From the NCBI RefSeq assembly GCF_000284255.1, contig NC_017075.1:1984001-2048000 (forward strand): a stretch of 64,000 nt of DNA, given 5' to 3'. The translations under genes were made by a program, and so were the position numbers. Numbering within the stretch: the first letter of the stretch is position 1; each line of letters begins with the position of its first letter. This document shows, in pieces, positions 34,501-43,703 of the stretch. The DNA comes from Rubrivivax gelatinosus IL144. Its GTDB lineage: Bacteria; Pseudomonadota; Gammaproteobacteria; Burkholderiales; Burkholderiaceae_C. The notes below the pieces were generated by a model. The model made no database searches. It was not told where the DNA came from and saw only the letters and a program-made list of their open reading frames with translations.

Positions 34501-35825
34501 AGCGCGGCGTTGCCGCGGCGCTGGCCGGCGCGGCGGCGCTGGTCGCCGGCTTCCTGGCGCTGCCCGAGCCGGGCGACGAGCACGAGCCGGCGGCGGCGCC
34601 GGGTTTCGTCGTGCGCGACGTGCGCGTGTTCGACGGCGAGCGTGTCGTCGAGCAGGCCACCGTCGTCGTGCGCGACGGCCGCGTCGCCGAGCTCGGCCCG
34701 GGCCTGGCGCCGCCGCCGGGGCTGGAGGTGGTCGACGGGCGCGGCCGCACGCTGCTGCCCGGCCTGATCGACGCTCATGTCCACCCCTGGGGCGACGCGC
34801 TGGCCGAGACGCTGAACTTCGGTGTCACTACGGTGTTGAGCATGTTCTCCGACCCCGCCGCGGCCCGCGAGCTGGCGCGCACGCGCGACTCGCTGGCGCC
34901 GCGCGCGCACGCCGACCTGTTCTCGGCGGGCTGGCTGGCCACGGCGCCGGCCGGCCACGGCACGCAGTTCGGCCTGCCGGTGCCCCCGCTGGGCACGCCT
35001 GCCGAGGCACCGGCCTGGGTCGACGCGCGCCTGGCCGAAGGCTCGGACTACATCAAGATCGTCTACGAGCCGCGCGACGCCAACGGCCTGGGCCCGCCGT
35101 TCCCGTCGCTGGACCGGGCGACGCTGGCGGCCCTGGTGGCGGCCGCGCACCAGCGCCGTCGCCTGGCGGTGGTGCACGTCTCGCGCCTGGAGCCGGCGCG
35201 CGAGGCGCTGCAGGCCGGCGCCGACGGCCTGGTGCACGTGCATGCCGACCGCGTCGCCGACGAGGCCCTGGTGCGCCTGGCGCGCGAGCGCGGCGCCTTC
35301 GTCACGCCGACGCTGGCCGTCATCGCCGGCAACGATTCGGCCGCGGCCGGTCGGCCCGGCCCGCCGCGCGAGACGGAGCGTTTCGCCGCCGACCCCGCCG
35401 TGCAGCCCTTCCTCACGCCCGAGCAGCGCCGCGGACTCGAAGCCGGGCGCGGCGCGCGCCTGTCGATCTTCCGGCTGGAGCTGGCGCTGGCCTCGGTGCG
35501 GGCGCTGCACGAAGGCGGCGTCGAGATCCTCGCCGGCTCCGACGCCCCGAACCCCGGCACCGCGCACGGCGCCAGCCTGCACCACGAGCTGGAACTGCTG
35601 GTGCGCGCCGGCCTGACGCCGGTGCAGGCCTTGCGCGCGGCCACCGCGGCGCCGGCCGCACGTTTCGCGCTGGGCGACCGCGGCCGCATCGCGCCGGGCC
35701 GGCGTGCCGACCTGCTGCTGGTCGACGGCGACCCGACGGCCGACATCCGCGCCACGCGCGCCATCGTGCGCATCTGGAAGAACGGTGCGCCGGTGCCGCG
35801 CCGCCGCTATCCTGAGGCGACGTGA
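34497..35825 (+). CDS. Amidohydrolase-superfamily protein
   Basis: A 442-residue imidazolonepropionase-like amidohydrolase. The HxH metal pair is in GLIDAHVHPWG, a Lys (DYIKIVYEPRD) may be the metal bridge, VVHVSRLEPA and VHVHADRV give later His ligands, and AGSDAPNPGT supplies the last Asp. An N-terminal hydrophobic helix (AAALAGAAALVAGFLAL) suggests export or a membrane anchor. It is an odd gene to find between an ABC exporter and a two-component pair; 4-base overlaps on both sides make it part of that operon. The substrate may be linked to the exported compound. Confidence 0.8.
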   Translation: MKRGVAAALAGAAALVAGFLALPEPGDEHEPAAAPGFVVRDVRVFDGERVVEQATVVVRDGRVAELGPGLAPPPGLEVVDGRGRTLLPGLIDAHVHPWGDALAETLNFGVTTVLSMFSDPAAARELARTRDSLAPRAHADLFSAGWLATAPAGHGTQFGLPVPPLGTPAEAPAWVDARLAEGSDYIKIVYEPRDANGLGPPFPSLDRATLAALVAAAHQRRRLAVVHVSRLEPAREALQAGADGLVHVHADRVADEALVRLARERGAFVTPTLAVIAGNDSAAAGRPGPPRETERFAADPAVQPFLTPEQRRGLEAGRGARLSIFRLELALASVRALHEGGVEILAGSDAPNPGTAHGASLHHELELLVRAGLTPVQALRAATAAPAARFALGDRGRIAPGRRADLLLVDGDPTADIRATRAIVRIWKNGAPVPRRRYPEAT

Positions 35826-36955
35826 AGACACGAGCCATGCCCGACACCAGCGCTCCCGAGCTGCAGCAGATCGACCGCGGCACGCGGCGCATGGGCTACT
35901 GGTTCCTCGCCTATCTGCTGCTGTACCCGCTGCCCTGGCTGGGGCACGCACCCGGCACGGCGGCGCTGCTGGCCTCCGCGGCCGGCGTGGCGGTCTTCCT
36001 GCCGCTGTACCTGGCGGGCTTCGGCCGCAGCGACCGGCGCGCGCTGGGCTGCGGCGCCGGCGTCGCCGCCGTCGGCCTGGCGCTCGAGCCCTTCGGCGGC
36101 GTCTGGGGCGTGTTCATCGTCTACGCCTGCGGCCTGCTTGGCGGCGTGCTGCCGCGCCGGCGCGCGGCGGCGGCCCTGGCCGCGCTGGCCGTGGTGCTGG
36201 CGGCGCTGGTGCTGTGGCGCGGCATCGGTCCGTGGCACTGGCTGCCGTCGGTGTTCTTCGGCGCCATGACGGCGGTGGTGTCGATGTACTCGGCGGCCTT
36301 CGCCGTGCAGAGCGCCGAGCTGGCCGCGTCGCGCGACGAAGCCCGGCGCCTGGCGGTGGTGGCCGAGCGCGAGCGCATCGCGCGCGACCTGCACGACCTG
36401 CTGGGCCACACGCTGACGGCCATCGCCGTCAAGGCCGACCTCGCCGGGCGCGTTGCCGAGGCCGAGCCGGCGCGCGCCAGGGCCGAGATCGAGGACATCC
36501 GCCGCATCGCGCGCGCCGCGCTGGCCGACGTGCGGGCCGCGCTCACCGACCTGCGCGCCACGACGCTGGCCACGGAACTGGCGGCGGCGCGCAGCGCGCT
36601 GGGCAGCGCCGGCGTCGAACTCGACGCCGAGCTGCCCGCGCTGCCCCTGCCGGCGGCGGTGGAGACGGCGCTGGCCTTCGTGCTGCGCGAGGGCGTGACC
36701 AACGTCGTGCGCCACGCGCAGGCCAGCCGCTGCCGGGTGCAGCTGGCCTGCGCCGATGGCGAGGTGACGCTGGCGGTGCAGGACACGGCGCACGCCCCGG
36801 CGGCGGCCCGGCCGGCGCCGCCGGCCGAGGGCCACGGCCTCGCCGGCCTGCGCCAGCGGCTGCGCGCGGTGGGCGGCGAGCTCTCGCTGATCCGCGCGCC
36901 GCAGGGCTCGACGCTGCTCGCGCGCGTGCCGCTGGCAGGCGAGGGCGGCGCGTGA
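35822..36955 (+). CDS. Sensor histidine kinase, NarL/DesK type
   Basis: A 377-residue membrane sensor with about five or six helices in the first 170 residues and almost no external loop, which points to sensing within the membrane. HisKA_3 follows: ERERIARDLHDLLGHTLTAI with the phospho-accepting His in DLHD. The ATPase domain has REGVTNVVRHAQA (N box) and EGHGLAGLRQRL (G box). GTG at 35822 gives a GTGA overlap with the amidohydrolase; ATG at 35837 is an option. It should phosphorylate the response regulator encoded next. Confidence 0.88.
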   Translation: MKTRAMPDTSAPELQQIDRGTRRMGYWFLAYLLLYPLPWLGHAPGTAALLASAAGVAVFLPLYLAGFGRSDRRALGCGAGVAAVGLALEPFGGVWGVFIVYACGLLGGVLPRRRAAAALAALAVVLAALVLWRGIGPWHWLPSVFFGAMTAVVSMYSAAFAVQSAELAASRDEARRLAVVAERERIARDLHDLLGHTLTAIAVKADLAGRVAEAEPARARAEIEDIRRIARAALADVRAALTDLRATTLATELAAARSALGSAGVELDAELPALPLPAAVETALAFVLREGVTNVVRHAQASRCRVQLACADGEVTLAVQDTAHAPAAARPAPPAEGHGLAGLRQRLRAVGGELSLIRAPQGSTLLARVPLAGEGGA

Positions 36956-37554
36956 TCCGGGTCGTCGTCGCCGAGGACCAGGCGATGGTGCTGGGGGCGC
37001 TGGCGGCGCTGCTGGCGCTGGAGCCCGACATCGAGGTCGTCGGCCGCGCCGCCGACGGGCCGGCCGCCTGGGCGCTGGTGCAGCGCGAGCGTCCCGAGGT
37101 GCTGCTGTCGGACATCGAGATGCCGGGCCTGAGCGGGCTGGACCTCGCCGCGCGCGTCCAGGCCGCGAAGCTGCCGACGCGCGTGCTCATCGTCACCACC
37201 TTCGGCCGCCCGGGTTATCTGCGCCGGGCGCTGGACGCCGGCGTGCGTGGCTACCTGCTGAAGGACCAGCCCAGCGAGGAGCTGGCCGCCGCCGTGCGCC
37301 GTGTCGCCGCGGGCCAGCGTGTCGTCGCCACCGAGCTGGCCGAAGCCGCCTGGGACCTGCCCGACCCGCTGAGCGAGCGCGAGCGCAGCGTGCTGCGCCT
37401 GGCCGAGGAGGGGCGCAGCAACAAGGAGATCGCCGACACGCTGGGGCTGTCGCCGGGCACGGTGCGCAACTACCTGCACGAGGCGGCGCAGAAGCTGGGG
37501 GCCGACAACCGGGTCGAAGCCGCGCGCATCGCCAGGACCCGGGGCTGGCTCTAG
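36952..37554 (+). CDS. NarL/DesR-type response regulator
   Basis: A 200-residue two-domain regulator. The receiver domain has AEDQ at the acidic pocket, D54-like phosphorylation site in LLSDIEMPGLSGLD, and LLKDQP with the conserved Lys. The C-terminal LuxR-type helix-turn-helix reads LSERERSVLRLAEEGRSNKE then GLSPGTVRNYLHEA. GTG start at 36952 overlaps the kinase stop (GTGA). It likely controls the ABC exporter operon in response to membrane state or an envelope-active compound. Confidence 0.9.
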   Translation: MIRVVVAEDQAMVLGALAALLALEPDIEVVGRAADGPAAWALVQRERPEVLLSDIEMPGLSGLDLAARVQAAKLPTRVLIVTTFGRPGYLRRALDAGVRGYLLKDQPSEELAAAVRRVAAGQRVVATELAEAAWDLPDPLSERERSVLRLAEEGRSNKEIADTLGLSPGTVRNYLHEAAQKLGADNRVEAARIARTRGWL

Positions 37555-37613
37555 CCGGCGCGCCGCCTGCGATCATCGGCGGTCCCGACTTCCGCCCGAA
37601 TCCGCTTCTTGCC

Positions 37614-38090
37614 ATGACGCAGGCAACCCCGGTGGCCGCCGAGCCGCTTCGCATCGACCCGCTCGCCCCCGCCGACGTGCCCGCCGTGCGCGCCCTGCTG
37701 GTCGCCGGGCTGACCGAACGCTGGGGCGGCTACGAGCCGCGTTTCAACCCCGACATCGAGGCCCTGGCCCAGGGATTCGACGGCCGGCTGACGCTGGTCG
37801 CGCGCCGGGGCGGCACGATCGTCGGCACCGGGGCGCTGCGGCCGGCCGGGGCGGGGCGCTTCGAGATCGTGCGCATGTCGGTCGCCAGCGAACACCGGCG
37901 CCAGGGCGTCGGCGCACAGGTGCTGGCGGCGCTGCTGGACGCAGCGCGGCAGCGCGGCGCGCACGAGCTGGTGCTGGAGACGACGCGCAGCTGGCAGTCG
38001 GCGATCGAGTTCTACGAGCAGCACGGCTTCCGACGCACGCACGACGACGGCGAGGACGCCTGGTTCGTGCGTGAGCTGCCCGCCGGCTGA
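37614..38090 (+). CDS. GNAT-family N-acetyltransferase
   Basis: A 158-residue GCN5-related acetyltransferase. The acetyl-CoA loop is EHRRQGVGAQVLAALLDAAR, followed by LVLETTRSWQSAIEFYEQHGFRR, which is the usual beta4-alpha4 end. The early GTGALRPAGAGRFEIVRMSV is also typical. The substrate is unknown. It starts 59 bases after the response regulator and converges with a GGDEF gene with 4 bases between stops. Confidence 0.85.
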   Translation: MTQATPVAAEPLRIDPLAPADVPAVRALLVAGLTERWGGYEPRFNPDIEALAQGFDGRLTLVARRGGTIVGTGALRPAGAGRFEIVRMSVASEHRRQGVGAQVLAALLDAARQRGAHELVLETTRSWQSAIEFYEQHGFRRTHDDGEDAWFVRELPAG

Positions 38091-38094
38091 TGTC

Positions 38095-39795
38095 TCAGCC
38101 GGCCAGCGAGTCGTCGGCGCTGACGCAGCAGTTGCGCCCGCGGCGCTTGGCCGCGTAGAGCGCCTCGTCGGCACGCTGCAGCGCCACGACGACCGGCGTC
38201 GCGTGGCCGTCGGCCCAGGCGACGCCGATGCTCAGCGTGACGTGCCCGGCTTCGGCGAAGCCGTGGCCCTGCACCGCCAGGCGGATCTTCTCGGCCACCA
38301 GCGCGGCCTCGGCCGGCCCGGCCAGCTCGGGCAGCAGCACGGCGAACTCCTCGCCGCCCAGGCGCGCGGCGAGGTCGGTCTCGCGGATCGAGGCCTCCAG
38401 CAGCCGCGAGATCTCCTGCAGCACGCGGTCGCCGACGCTGTGGCCGAAACGGTCGTTGACCGACTTGAACAGGTCCACGTCGAGCATCAGCAGGCCGATG
38501 CCGCGCCCGGTGCGGCGTGCGCGCGCTTCCTCGTCGGCGGCACGCTGCTCGAAGGCGCGGCGGTTGGCCAGCCCGGTCAGCGCGTCCTGCGAGGCCAGCC
38601 GGGCGAGCTCGGCGTTGGCCGCCGAGAGCTGGCGCGTGCGGTCGTCGACGGTCTGCTCGAGCTGCGCGTTGGCCTGCTCCAGCCGGGCTTCGCGGTCCAG
38701 CAGGCTCTCGGTCATCGCGCGCACCGATTCGGTCATCGCCTCCAGCTCCGGCGAGCCGCAGCGCTGCGGGAAGGCGGCGCTGCTGCGGCCCTCGCGCACC
38801 GCGACCACCGCGGCGGCGAGCTGTTCCAGCGGCCGGCTCAGGCGCACCGCGAGCACGTAGGCGAGCGCGGCGACCAGCAGCGAGGCCACGAGCCCGACGA
38901 TGAACAGCCGGTCGCGCAGCGCCGAGATCGGCGCCGTCGCCACCTCCAGCGGCTGGCGCAGCACGACGCTCCAGCCCAGGTCCGACTGCGCCGTGGCCGG
39001 CACCGCCGCGCGCGCCACCAGGTAGGCGCGGCCGTCGGCGTCGTTCTGCACGCCGAAGCGTCCCGGCCCGGGGGCCTCGGGCAGGCGCATGCCCGGCGCG
39101 TGCAGCGGGAACAGCAGCGTGCCGTCGCGCGCCAGGATCATCGCCTCGGTGCGCAAGGCCGCCGGGTCGCCGCGCACGGCGTCGGTCACGGTGCGGGCGA
39201 TGCGCTGCCAGCGCACGTGGGCGGCGAGCACGCCGCGCACCTCGCCGTCGTGGTCGCGCACCGGCGCCGCCAGGTCGATGAAGTGCAGCGAGTCGGACGC
39301 CTCGTGGGCCAGCCGCCGGGCCAGCTGCGCGTCATCGTGAACGTCGCCGGTGTAGGGGCCGCGCAGGCCGGCGGCGAACCAGGGCCGCTGGCGGACGTCG
39401 GCGCCGTCGAGCCGCCCGCCGGTGGCGTTGAGCAGCCGCCCGGAGGCGTCGGCCACGCCGATCCAGACGTATTCGTCGTTGATCTCCTTGCGCAGCTGCA
39501 GCGAACGCAGCACACGCGGCGAGTTCAGCCGGCTCTCGACCAGCGAGGGCACGCGGCTCAGGATCTCGACTTCCTTCTCGCGTTCCTGCAGCCGCACGGC
39601 GAGCTGGAAGGCCGCCGAGCGCGCCGAGCTCAGCAACTGCTGGCCGACGAACTCCGCGCGCTGCTGGGTGGCCTGGCGCGCCGCATAGAGGCCCACGCCG
39701 AGCAGGGTGCACAAGGCCAAGCCAGCGGCCCACAGCGTGAGCCTGACTCGGAACGACCCCCAGGCCCGGGGCGAGACGTCCGGCGCCGCGCTCAT
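38095..39795 (-). CDS. Membrane diguanylate cyclase with dCache sensor
   Basis: A 566-residue protein that should make cyclic-di-GMP. A first membrane helix (about residues 17-40) and a second (about 297-320) frame a periplasmic dCache-type sensor (EYVWIGVADASGRLLNATGG, RPWFAAGL, GPYTGDVHDD, ILARDGTLLFP). A HAMP-like part (RLSRPLEQLAAAVVAVREGR), a coiled coil and a C-terminal GGDEF domain follow. The active site is GGEEF (480-484), expected to be active, and DVDLFKSVNDRFGH is intact. The sensor type is often for amino acids or other small ligands. Confidence 0.9.
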   Translation of the reverse strand: MSAAPDVSPRAWGSFRVRLTLWAAGLALCTLLGVGLYAARQATQQRAEFVGQQLLSSARSAAFQLAVRLQEREKEVEILSRVPSLVESRLNSPRVLRSLQLRKEINDEYVWIGVADASGRLLNATGGRLDGADVRQRPWFAAGLRGPYTGDVHDDAQLARRLAHEASDSLHFIDLAAPVRDHDGEVRGVLAAHVRWQRIARTVTDAVRGDPAALRTEAMILARDGTLLFPLHAPGMRLPEAPGPGRFGVQNDADGRAYLVARAAVPATAQSDLGWSVVLRQPLEVATAPISALRDRLFIVGLVASLLVAALAYVLAVRLSRPLEQLAAAVVAVREGRSSAAFPQRCGSPELEAMTESVRAMTESLLDREARLEQANAQLEQTVDDRTRQLSAANAELARLASQDALTGLANRRAFEQRAADEEARARRTGRGIGLLMLDVDLFKSVNDRFGHSVGDRVLQEISRLLEASIRETDLAARLGGEEFAVLLPELAGPAEAALVAEKIRLAVQGHGFAEAGHVTLSIGVAWADGHATPVVVALQRADEALYAAKRRGRNCCVSADDSLAG

Positions 39796-39907
39796 CGGCC
39801 GACGCCGGGCCGCGCCACCGCGGGCCGCCTGCAGATGGACATGCCGCGACTGTGAAGGAGCGCCGCAGCCCTGTCACGGCCAGGCTTCACGCCCGGCGCC
39901 GTTGTCT

Positions 39908-40465
39908 TCAGCCGCGGCGGCGTTTTCCGGCGAGCAACAGGCCGCCCAGTGCCGCGGCGGCCAGCGGCAGCGTCGCCGGCTCGGGCACGGCCGTGAAATC
40001 GGTCACGACGGCGGTGGCGCTGCCGCCCCAGCCGTCGACCGAGTTCATCGCCAGGCCGAAGACCGCGTCGTGGTCCAGCACCAGGCTGAAGCGGCCGGAC
40101 TGCGGGTCGAACGAGTCGCCGGCGCTCAGCGCCTGGAACTGGCCGTCGAGCAGCCAGCCGAAGACGTCGTTGTTCGAGCCGCCGTCGTCGGCGGTCGTGT
40201 AGGCCCAGTCGAAGCTGATCGTGGTGCCGGCGGCCAGCGCGACGGTCGCCGTCAGCAGCGTCGGCACGAAGGCCTGGTCGGGGCTGCCGGTGAAGTCGGC
40301 CGAGACCAGCGTCAGGCTGTCGGGCGCGATCGTCGCGACGCCGTTGCCGCCGTCGGTGTTGGCGACGGTCCAGGTCAGCGCGTCGACCGGGCCGGCGTGG
40401 GCGGCGAGGCAGCCGGCGGCCAGCAAGGCGGCGGCGACGGGGCGGAACAGGGTGCGGGCGTTCAT
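39908..40465 (-). CDS. PEP-CTERM exported protein
   Basis: A 185-residue protein with a signal peptide (VAAALLAAGCLAAHA) and a C-terminal PEP-CTERM signal (VPEPATLPLAAAALGGLLLAG, then KRRRG). The mature part is beta-rich, with SFDWAYTTADDGGSNNDVFG and many Asp/Gly, which may bind calcium. The ATG at 40465 overlaps the stop of the phytase-like gene upstream (ATGA), so both are made together. Function is unknown; placement in the envelope by an exosortase is expected from the family. Confidence 0.82.
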   Translation of the reverse strand: MNARTLFRPVAAALLAAGCLAAHAGPVDALTWTVANTDGGNGVATIAPDSLTLVSADFTGSPDQAFVPTLLTATVALAAGTTISFDWAYTTADDGGSNNDVFGWLLDGQFQALSAGDSFDPQSGRFSLVLDHDAVFGLAMNSVDGWGGSATAVVTDFTAVPEPATLPLAAAALGGLLLAGKRRRG

Positions 40466-41847
40466 CGGGCGAAGCTCTGGTTGACGAAGACCGAGCCGCC
40501 GAGGTCGGCGTCGGTGAAGCTGAAGACGAACCACTGGTTCGGGTTGTCCTGGCCGTCGGCGGTCGTCGGCAGGAAGTCGTTGTCGTTGCCGACGTAAAGC
40601 GTGTGGCGCGTGACGCCGTCGACGACGATGTCCTCGCCGAAGGCGATGCCTTCGAGCTTGGCCGGGATCGCCGTGGCCTTGATGCCGGCGGCGCCGAGCT
40701 TGGCGGCGATGTCCAGGAACAGCGTCTTGGTCAGCGCGTAAGGCGCCAGCGTCGCCGCGCCGCTCTTGCCGCTGACGTCGCTGCCGGTGGCCAGGTCGAC
40801 CTTGTAGATGCGCTTGACGACGGCGCTGGAGCCGTCGCCGCGGCCCTTGCCGTCGCGCTCCAGCACCAGCAGCTCGTGCTCGTTGAGCGCCAGGATCTCG
40901 CTGCTGTTGTAGGTCTTGGACTTGTCGGCCAGGTAGTTGTCGTAGACGAACTGCTGGGTCGCGCCGCTGGCCAGGTCGATCTTCAGGATGCGGTTGTAGC
41001 GGCCGCCGTCGCCGCCGTCCTGGATCAGCGGGCTCTGGACCATCGCGAACAGCGTCTTGCCGTCGGGCGAGATCGCCAGGCCTTCCATGCCCTTGTTGGC
41101 GACGCGGCCGCTGGTGTTGGCGCTGATCTCGGTGCTGCCGACGGCCGCCTTGCGTGCCACGGCCAGTTCGGCCGGCAGCCGGGTGACGCGGCCGCGCGCG
41201 CCGGTGGCGCGGTCGAACTGGTAGACGTAGGGGCCGTATTCGTCGGAGACGAAGACCGTGGTGCCGCTGCGCGCCAGGCGGATGCCTTCGGGGTCCAGGC
41301 GGGCGTCGCTGCTGTCGGCCGAAGTCGTCGCCGGGTTGAAGTTGTCCGAGCGGCCCGAGAAGTAGAAGCGGTTGGCGCCGTTGGCCGCCGGCACCGCGCC
41401 GAAGCCGCCGGCCGTGCCGCCGTAGGCGAGCGCCGTGCGGCTGTAGAGCAGCGTCGTGCCCAGCAGCGTCGGCGTCAGCGTGAACGGCAGGCCGGTCTTC
41501 GTGTCGGGGGTCGCGCTCAGCGCCAGCGACAGCGTGTGGAAGCGCGGGATGTAGCTCGTCGTGTCGTCGACGGCGCTGTTCCAGGCCACGGCGTTGGGGC
41601 CGCGGTCGGGCAGGGCGAGGAAGGTGCTGCCGCCGGCCCAGGTGAGGCCGGAGCCCAGGCCGCCGAGCAGGTCGCCGCGCTGGCCGTTCTCCAGCGGCGC
41701 GCTCTGGCCCGAGAAGTCGCTGCCGTTGCCCGGCAGCGAACCGATGGCGATCAGGTCGACGGCGAAGGCGGCGCCGGAGGCACTGCCCAGGGCCAGCGCC
41801 GCGGCGGCGGCCAGCAGGCGGCGGTGATGTTTGGACAACCGGGTCAT
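40462..41847 (-). CDS. Phytase-like (esterase-like) secreted protein
   Basis: A 461-residue secreted beta-propeller-type protein of the phytase-like domain family. The signal peptide ends ASGAAFA. Characteristic strings are SGLTW, LALPDRGPNA, DPEGIRLARSGTTVFVSDEY, NKGMEGLAISPDGKTLFAMV, and EILALNEHELLVLERDGKG. Members are annotated as esterase-like, but a firm activity is lacking. It is the first gene of a pair with a PEP-CTERM protein. A GC hairpin lies upstream at 41914-41932. Confidence 0.85.
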   Translation of the reverse strand: MTRLSKHHRRLLAAAAALALGSASGAAFAVDLIAIGSLPGNGSDFSGQSAPLENGQRGDLLGGLGSGLTWAGGSTFLALPDRGPNAVAWNSAVDDTTSYIPRFHTLSLALSATPDTKTGLPFTLTPTLLGTTLLYSRTALAYGGTAGGFGAVPAANGANRFYFSGRSDNFNPATTSADSSDARLDPEGIRLARSGTTVFVSDEYGPYVYQFDRATGARGRVTRLPAELAVARKAAVGSTEISANTSGRVANKGMEGLAISPDGKTLFAMVQSPLIQDGGDGGRYNRILKIDLASGATQQFVYDNYLADKSKTYNSSEILALNEHELLVLERDGKGRGDGSSAVVKRIYKVDLATGSDVSGKSGAATLAPYALTKTLFLDIAAKLGAAGIKATAIPAKLEGIAFGEDIVVDGVTRHTLYVGNDNDFLPTTADGQDNPNQWFVFSFTDADLGGSVFVNQSFAR

Positions 41848-42015
41848 GGTGTTTGTGTTCCGACGATGACGAGCCGGGCGATGCTCGTGGGGGGGCGTGA
41901 CGCTTGCGTGACGGCCCCCCGGTTCCGGGGGCGCGCGTGCCGCGGGCGGCGGCGCCGTGCCGACACCGGGCCCGGCTTTCGTTACCGTCGCGGCGGACCG
42001 AACCAGACGACCGCC

Positions 42016-43608
42016 ATGGACTTCGTGCTCGCCTACCTCGCCCGGCAGGAGATCCTGCTGCTCTTCGTGCTCATCGGCTTCGGCGCGCTGGCCGGCCGGG
42101 CCCGGCTGGCCGGCGTCTCGCTGGGTGCCGCCGCGGTGCTGTTCCTGGCCATCGCGCTCAGCGCCTGGGGCAAGTCGCGCGGCCACGAGCTGGTCGTGCC
42201 CGAGGCGCTGGGCACGCTGGGGCTGACGCTGTTCACCTTCGCGATCGGCGTGATGTCGGGGCCGGGCTTCTTCGCCTCGCTCAAACGCGGCGTCTGGCCG
42301 ATCCTGGCGACCGTCGGGGTGCTGACGAGCGCCGCGCTGGTGGCCGTGCTCGGCGGCCGGCTGCTGGGGCTGGACCCGGCGCTGGTGGCCGGCGCCTTCG
42401 CCGGCGCGGTGACCAACACGCCGGCGCTGGCTGCCGCGCGCGAAGCCGCCGGCAACAGCCCGCTGCCGACGATCGGCTACGCGGTGAGCTACGTCTTCGG
42501 CGTGCTCGGCATGCTGCTGGCGACGCAGTTCGCGCTGCGCGACCGTGCCCAGGACCACGACTCGCCGGCGCCGCTGGTCAACTGCACGGTGCGGGTCGAG
42601 ACCGACGCCGAGCCGCGCATCGGCGAGATCGAGCGCCGCCACGAAGGCCGCATCCGCTTCTCGCGCGTCAAACACGGCGGCAGCCGCTTCCCGACGCAGG
42701 CCCCGGGCGACGCCGACGTGCTGCGCCGCAACGACCTGGTCACCGTCGTCGGCCCCGAGGACATCGTCGCGCGTGTCGCCGCCGAGCTGGGCCACGCCTC
42801 GTCGCACACGCTGCATGCCGATCGCAGCGAACTCGACTTCCGCCGCATCACGCTGTCCAACACCCAGCTCGCCGGCAACACGATCGCCGGGCTGGGGCTG
42901 ATGCGCCGCTTCGGCGCCACCGTCACGCGCGTGCGCCGCGGCGACGTCGACATGCTGGCCAACGACGACCTCGTGCTGCAGCCCGGCGACCGCGTGCGCG
43001 TCATCGCGCCGCGTGCGCAGATGGCGGCGGTGTCGGGCTTTCTCGGCGACTCCGAGCGCGGGCTCTCGGACATCAACCCGGTCGCGCTGGGCCTGGGCAT
43101 GGCGGCCGGCATCCTGCTCGGCAAGTTCGCCTTCCCGGTGCCGGGCGCCGTGTTCTCGATCGGCTCGGCCGCCGGCACGCTGGTGCTGGGCCTGGTCTTC
43201 GGCCAGCTCTGCCGCATCGGGCCGGTGGTGACGACGCTGCCGCATTCGGCGGCGCAGGCGATCGCCGAGCTCGGGCTGCTGGTCTTCCTCGCCCAGGCCG
43301 GCACCAAGGCCGGCGGCCAGCTCGGTGCGGCCTTCGCGTCGGGCGCCTGGATCGACCTGCTGCTGCTGGGGCTGGTGGTGACGACGACGACGGCCGTCGC
43401 GGTGACGCTGGTGATGCGGCGCGTCTTCGGCATGGGCAGCACGCGGCTGGCAGGGGTGCTGGCCGGCACGCAGACCCAGCCGGCGGTGCTGGCGTTCGCC
43501 AACGGCCGCACCGGCCACGACAGCCGCGTCGCCCAGGGCTACGCGCTGGTCTACCCGGCGGCGATGATCACCAAGATCCTGCTCGGCCAGGTGCTCGGCG
43601 GGCTGTAG
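42016..43608 (+). CDS. AspT/YidE/YbjL-family transporter
   Basis: A 530-residue inner-membrane protein of the aspartate:alanine exchanger family. It has two blocks of about five membrane helices (residues 5-190 and 350-530) on each side of a cytoplasmic part with two TrkA-C type (RCK_C) domains (RRNDLVTVVGPEDIVARVAA and LQPGDRVRVIAPRAQ). Repeated motifs GAVTNTPALAAA in the first half and GTQTQPAVLAFAN in the second are the family hallmark. It probably exchanges a dicarboxylic or amino acid. ATG at 42016 starts MDFVLAYLARQE. Confidence 0.88.
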   Translation: MDFVLAYLARQEILLLFVLIGFGALAGRARLAGVSLGAAAVLFLAIALSAWGKSRGHELVVPEALGTLGLTLFTFAIGVMSGPGFFASLKRGVWPILATVGVLTSAALVAVLGGRLLGLDPALVAGAFAGAVTNTPALAAAREAAGNSPLPTIGYAVSYVFGVLGMLLATQFALRDRAQDHDSPAPLVNCTVRVETDAEPRIGEIERRHEGRIRFSRVKHGGSRFPTQAPGDADVLRRNDLVTVVGPEDIVARVAAELGHASSHTLHADRSELDFRRITLSNTQLAGNTIAGLGLMRRFGATVTRVRRGDVDMLANDDLVLQPGDRVRVIAPRAQMAAVSGFLGDSERGLSDINPVALGLGMAAGILLGKFAFPVPGAVFSIGSAAGTLVLGLVFGQLCRIGPVVTTLPHSAAQAIAELGLLVFLAQAGTKAGGQLGAAFASGAWIDLLLLGLVVTTTTAVAVTLVMRRVFGMGSTRLAGVLAGTQTQPAVLAFANGRTGHDSRVAQGYALVYPAAMITKILLGQVLGGL

Positions 43609-43703
43609 CGCCGGGCGTGGCCCCGCGGCGCGCGGGCCGGTGCACCGCGCACCCATAATCGCGCCCGTTCCGACACCGCCGCCCCACGAGGGCCGCCTGC
43701 GCC

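Noticed and set aside
38071..39855. A plus-strand open frame over the dCache-GGDEF gene
   Set aside because: It is a shadow frame without domains; the minus-strand frame has a full sensor-GGDEF order.
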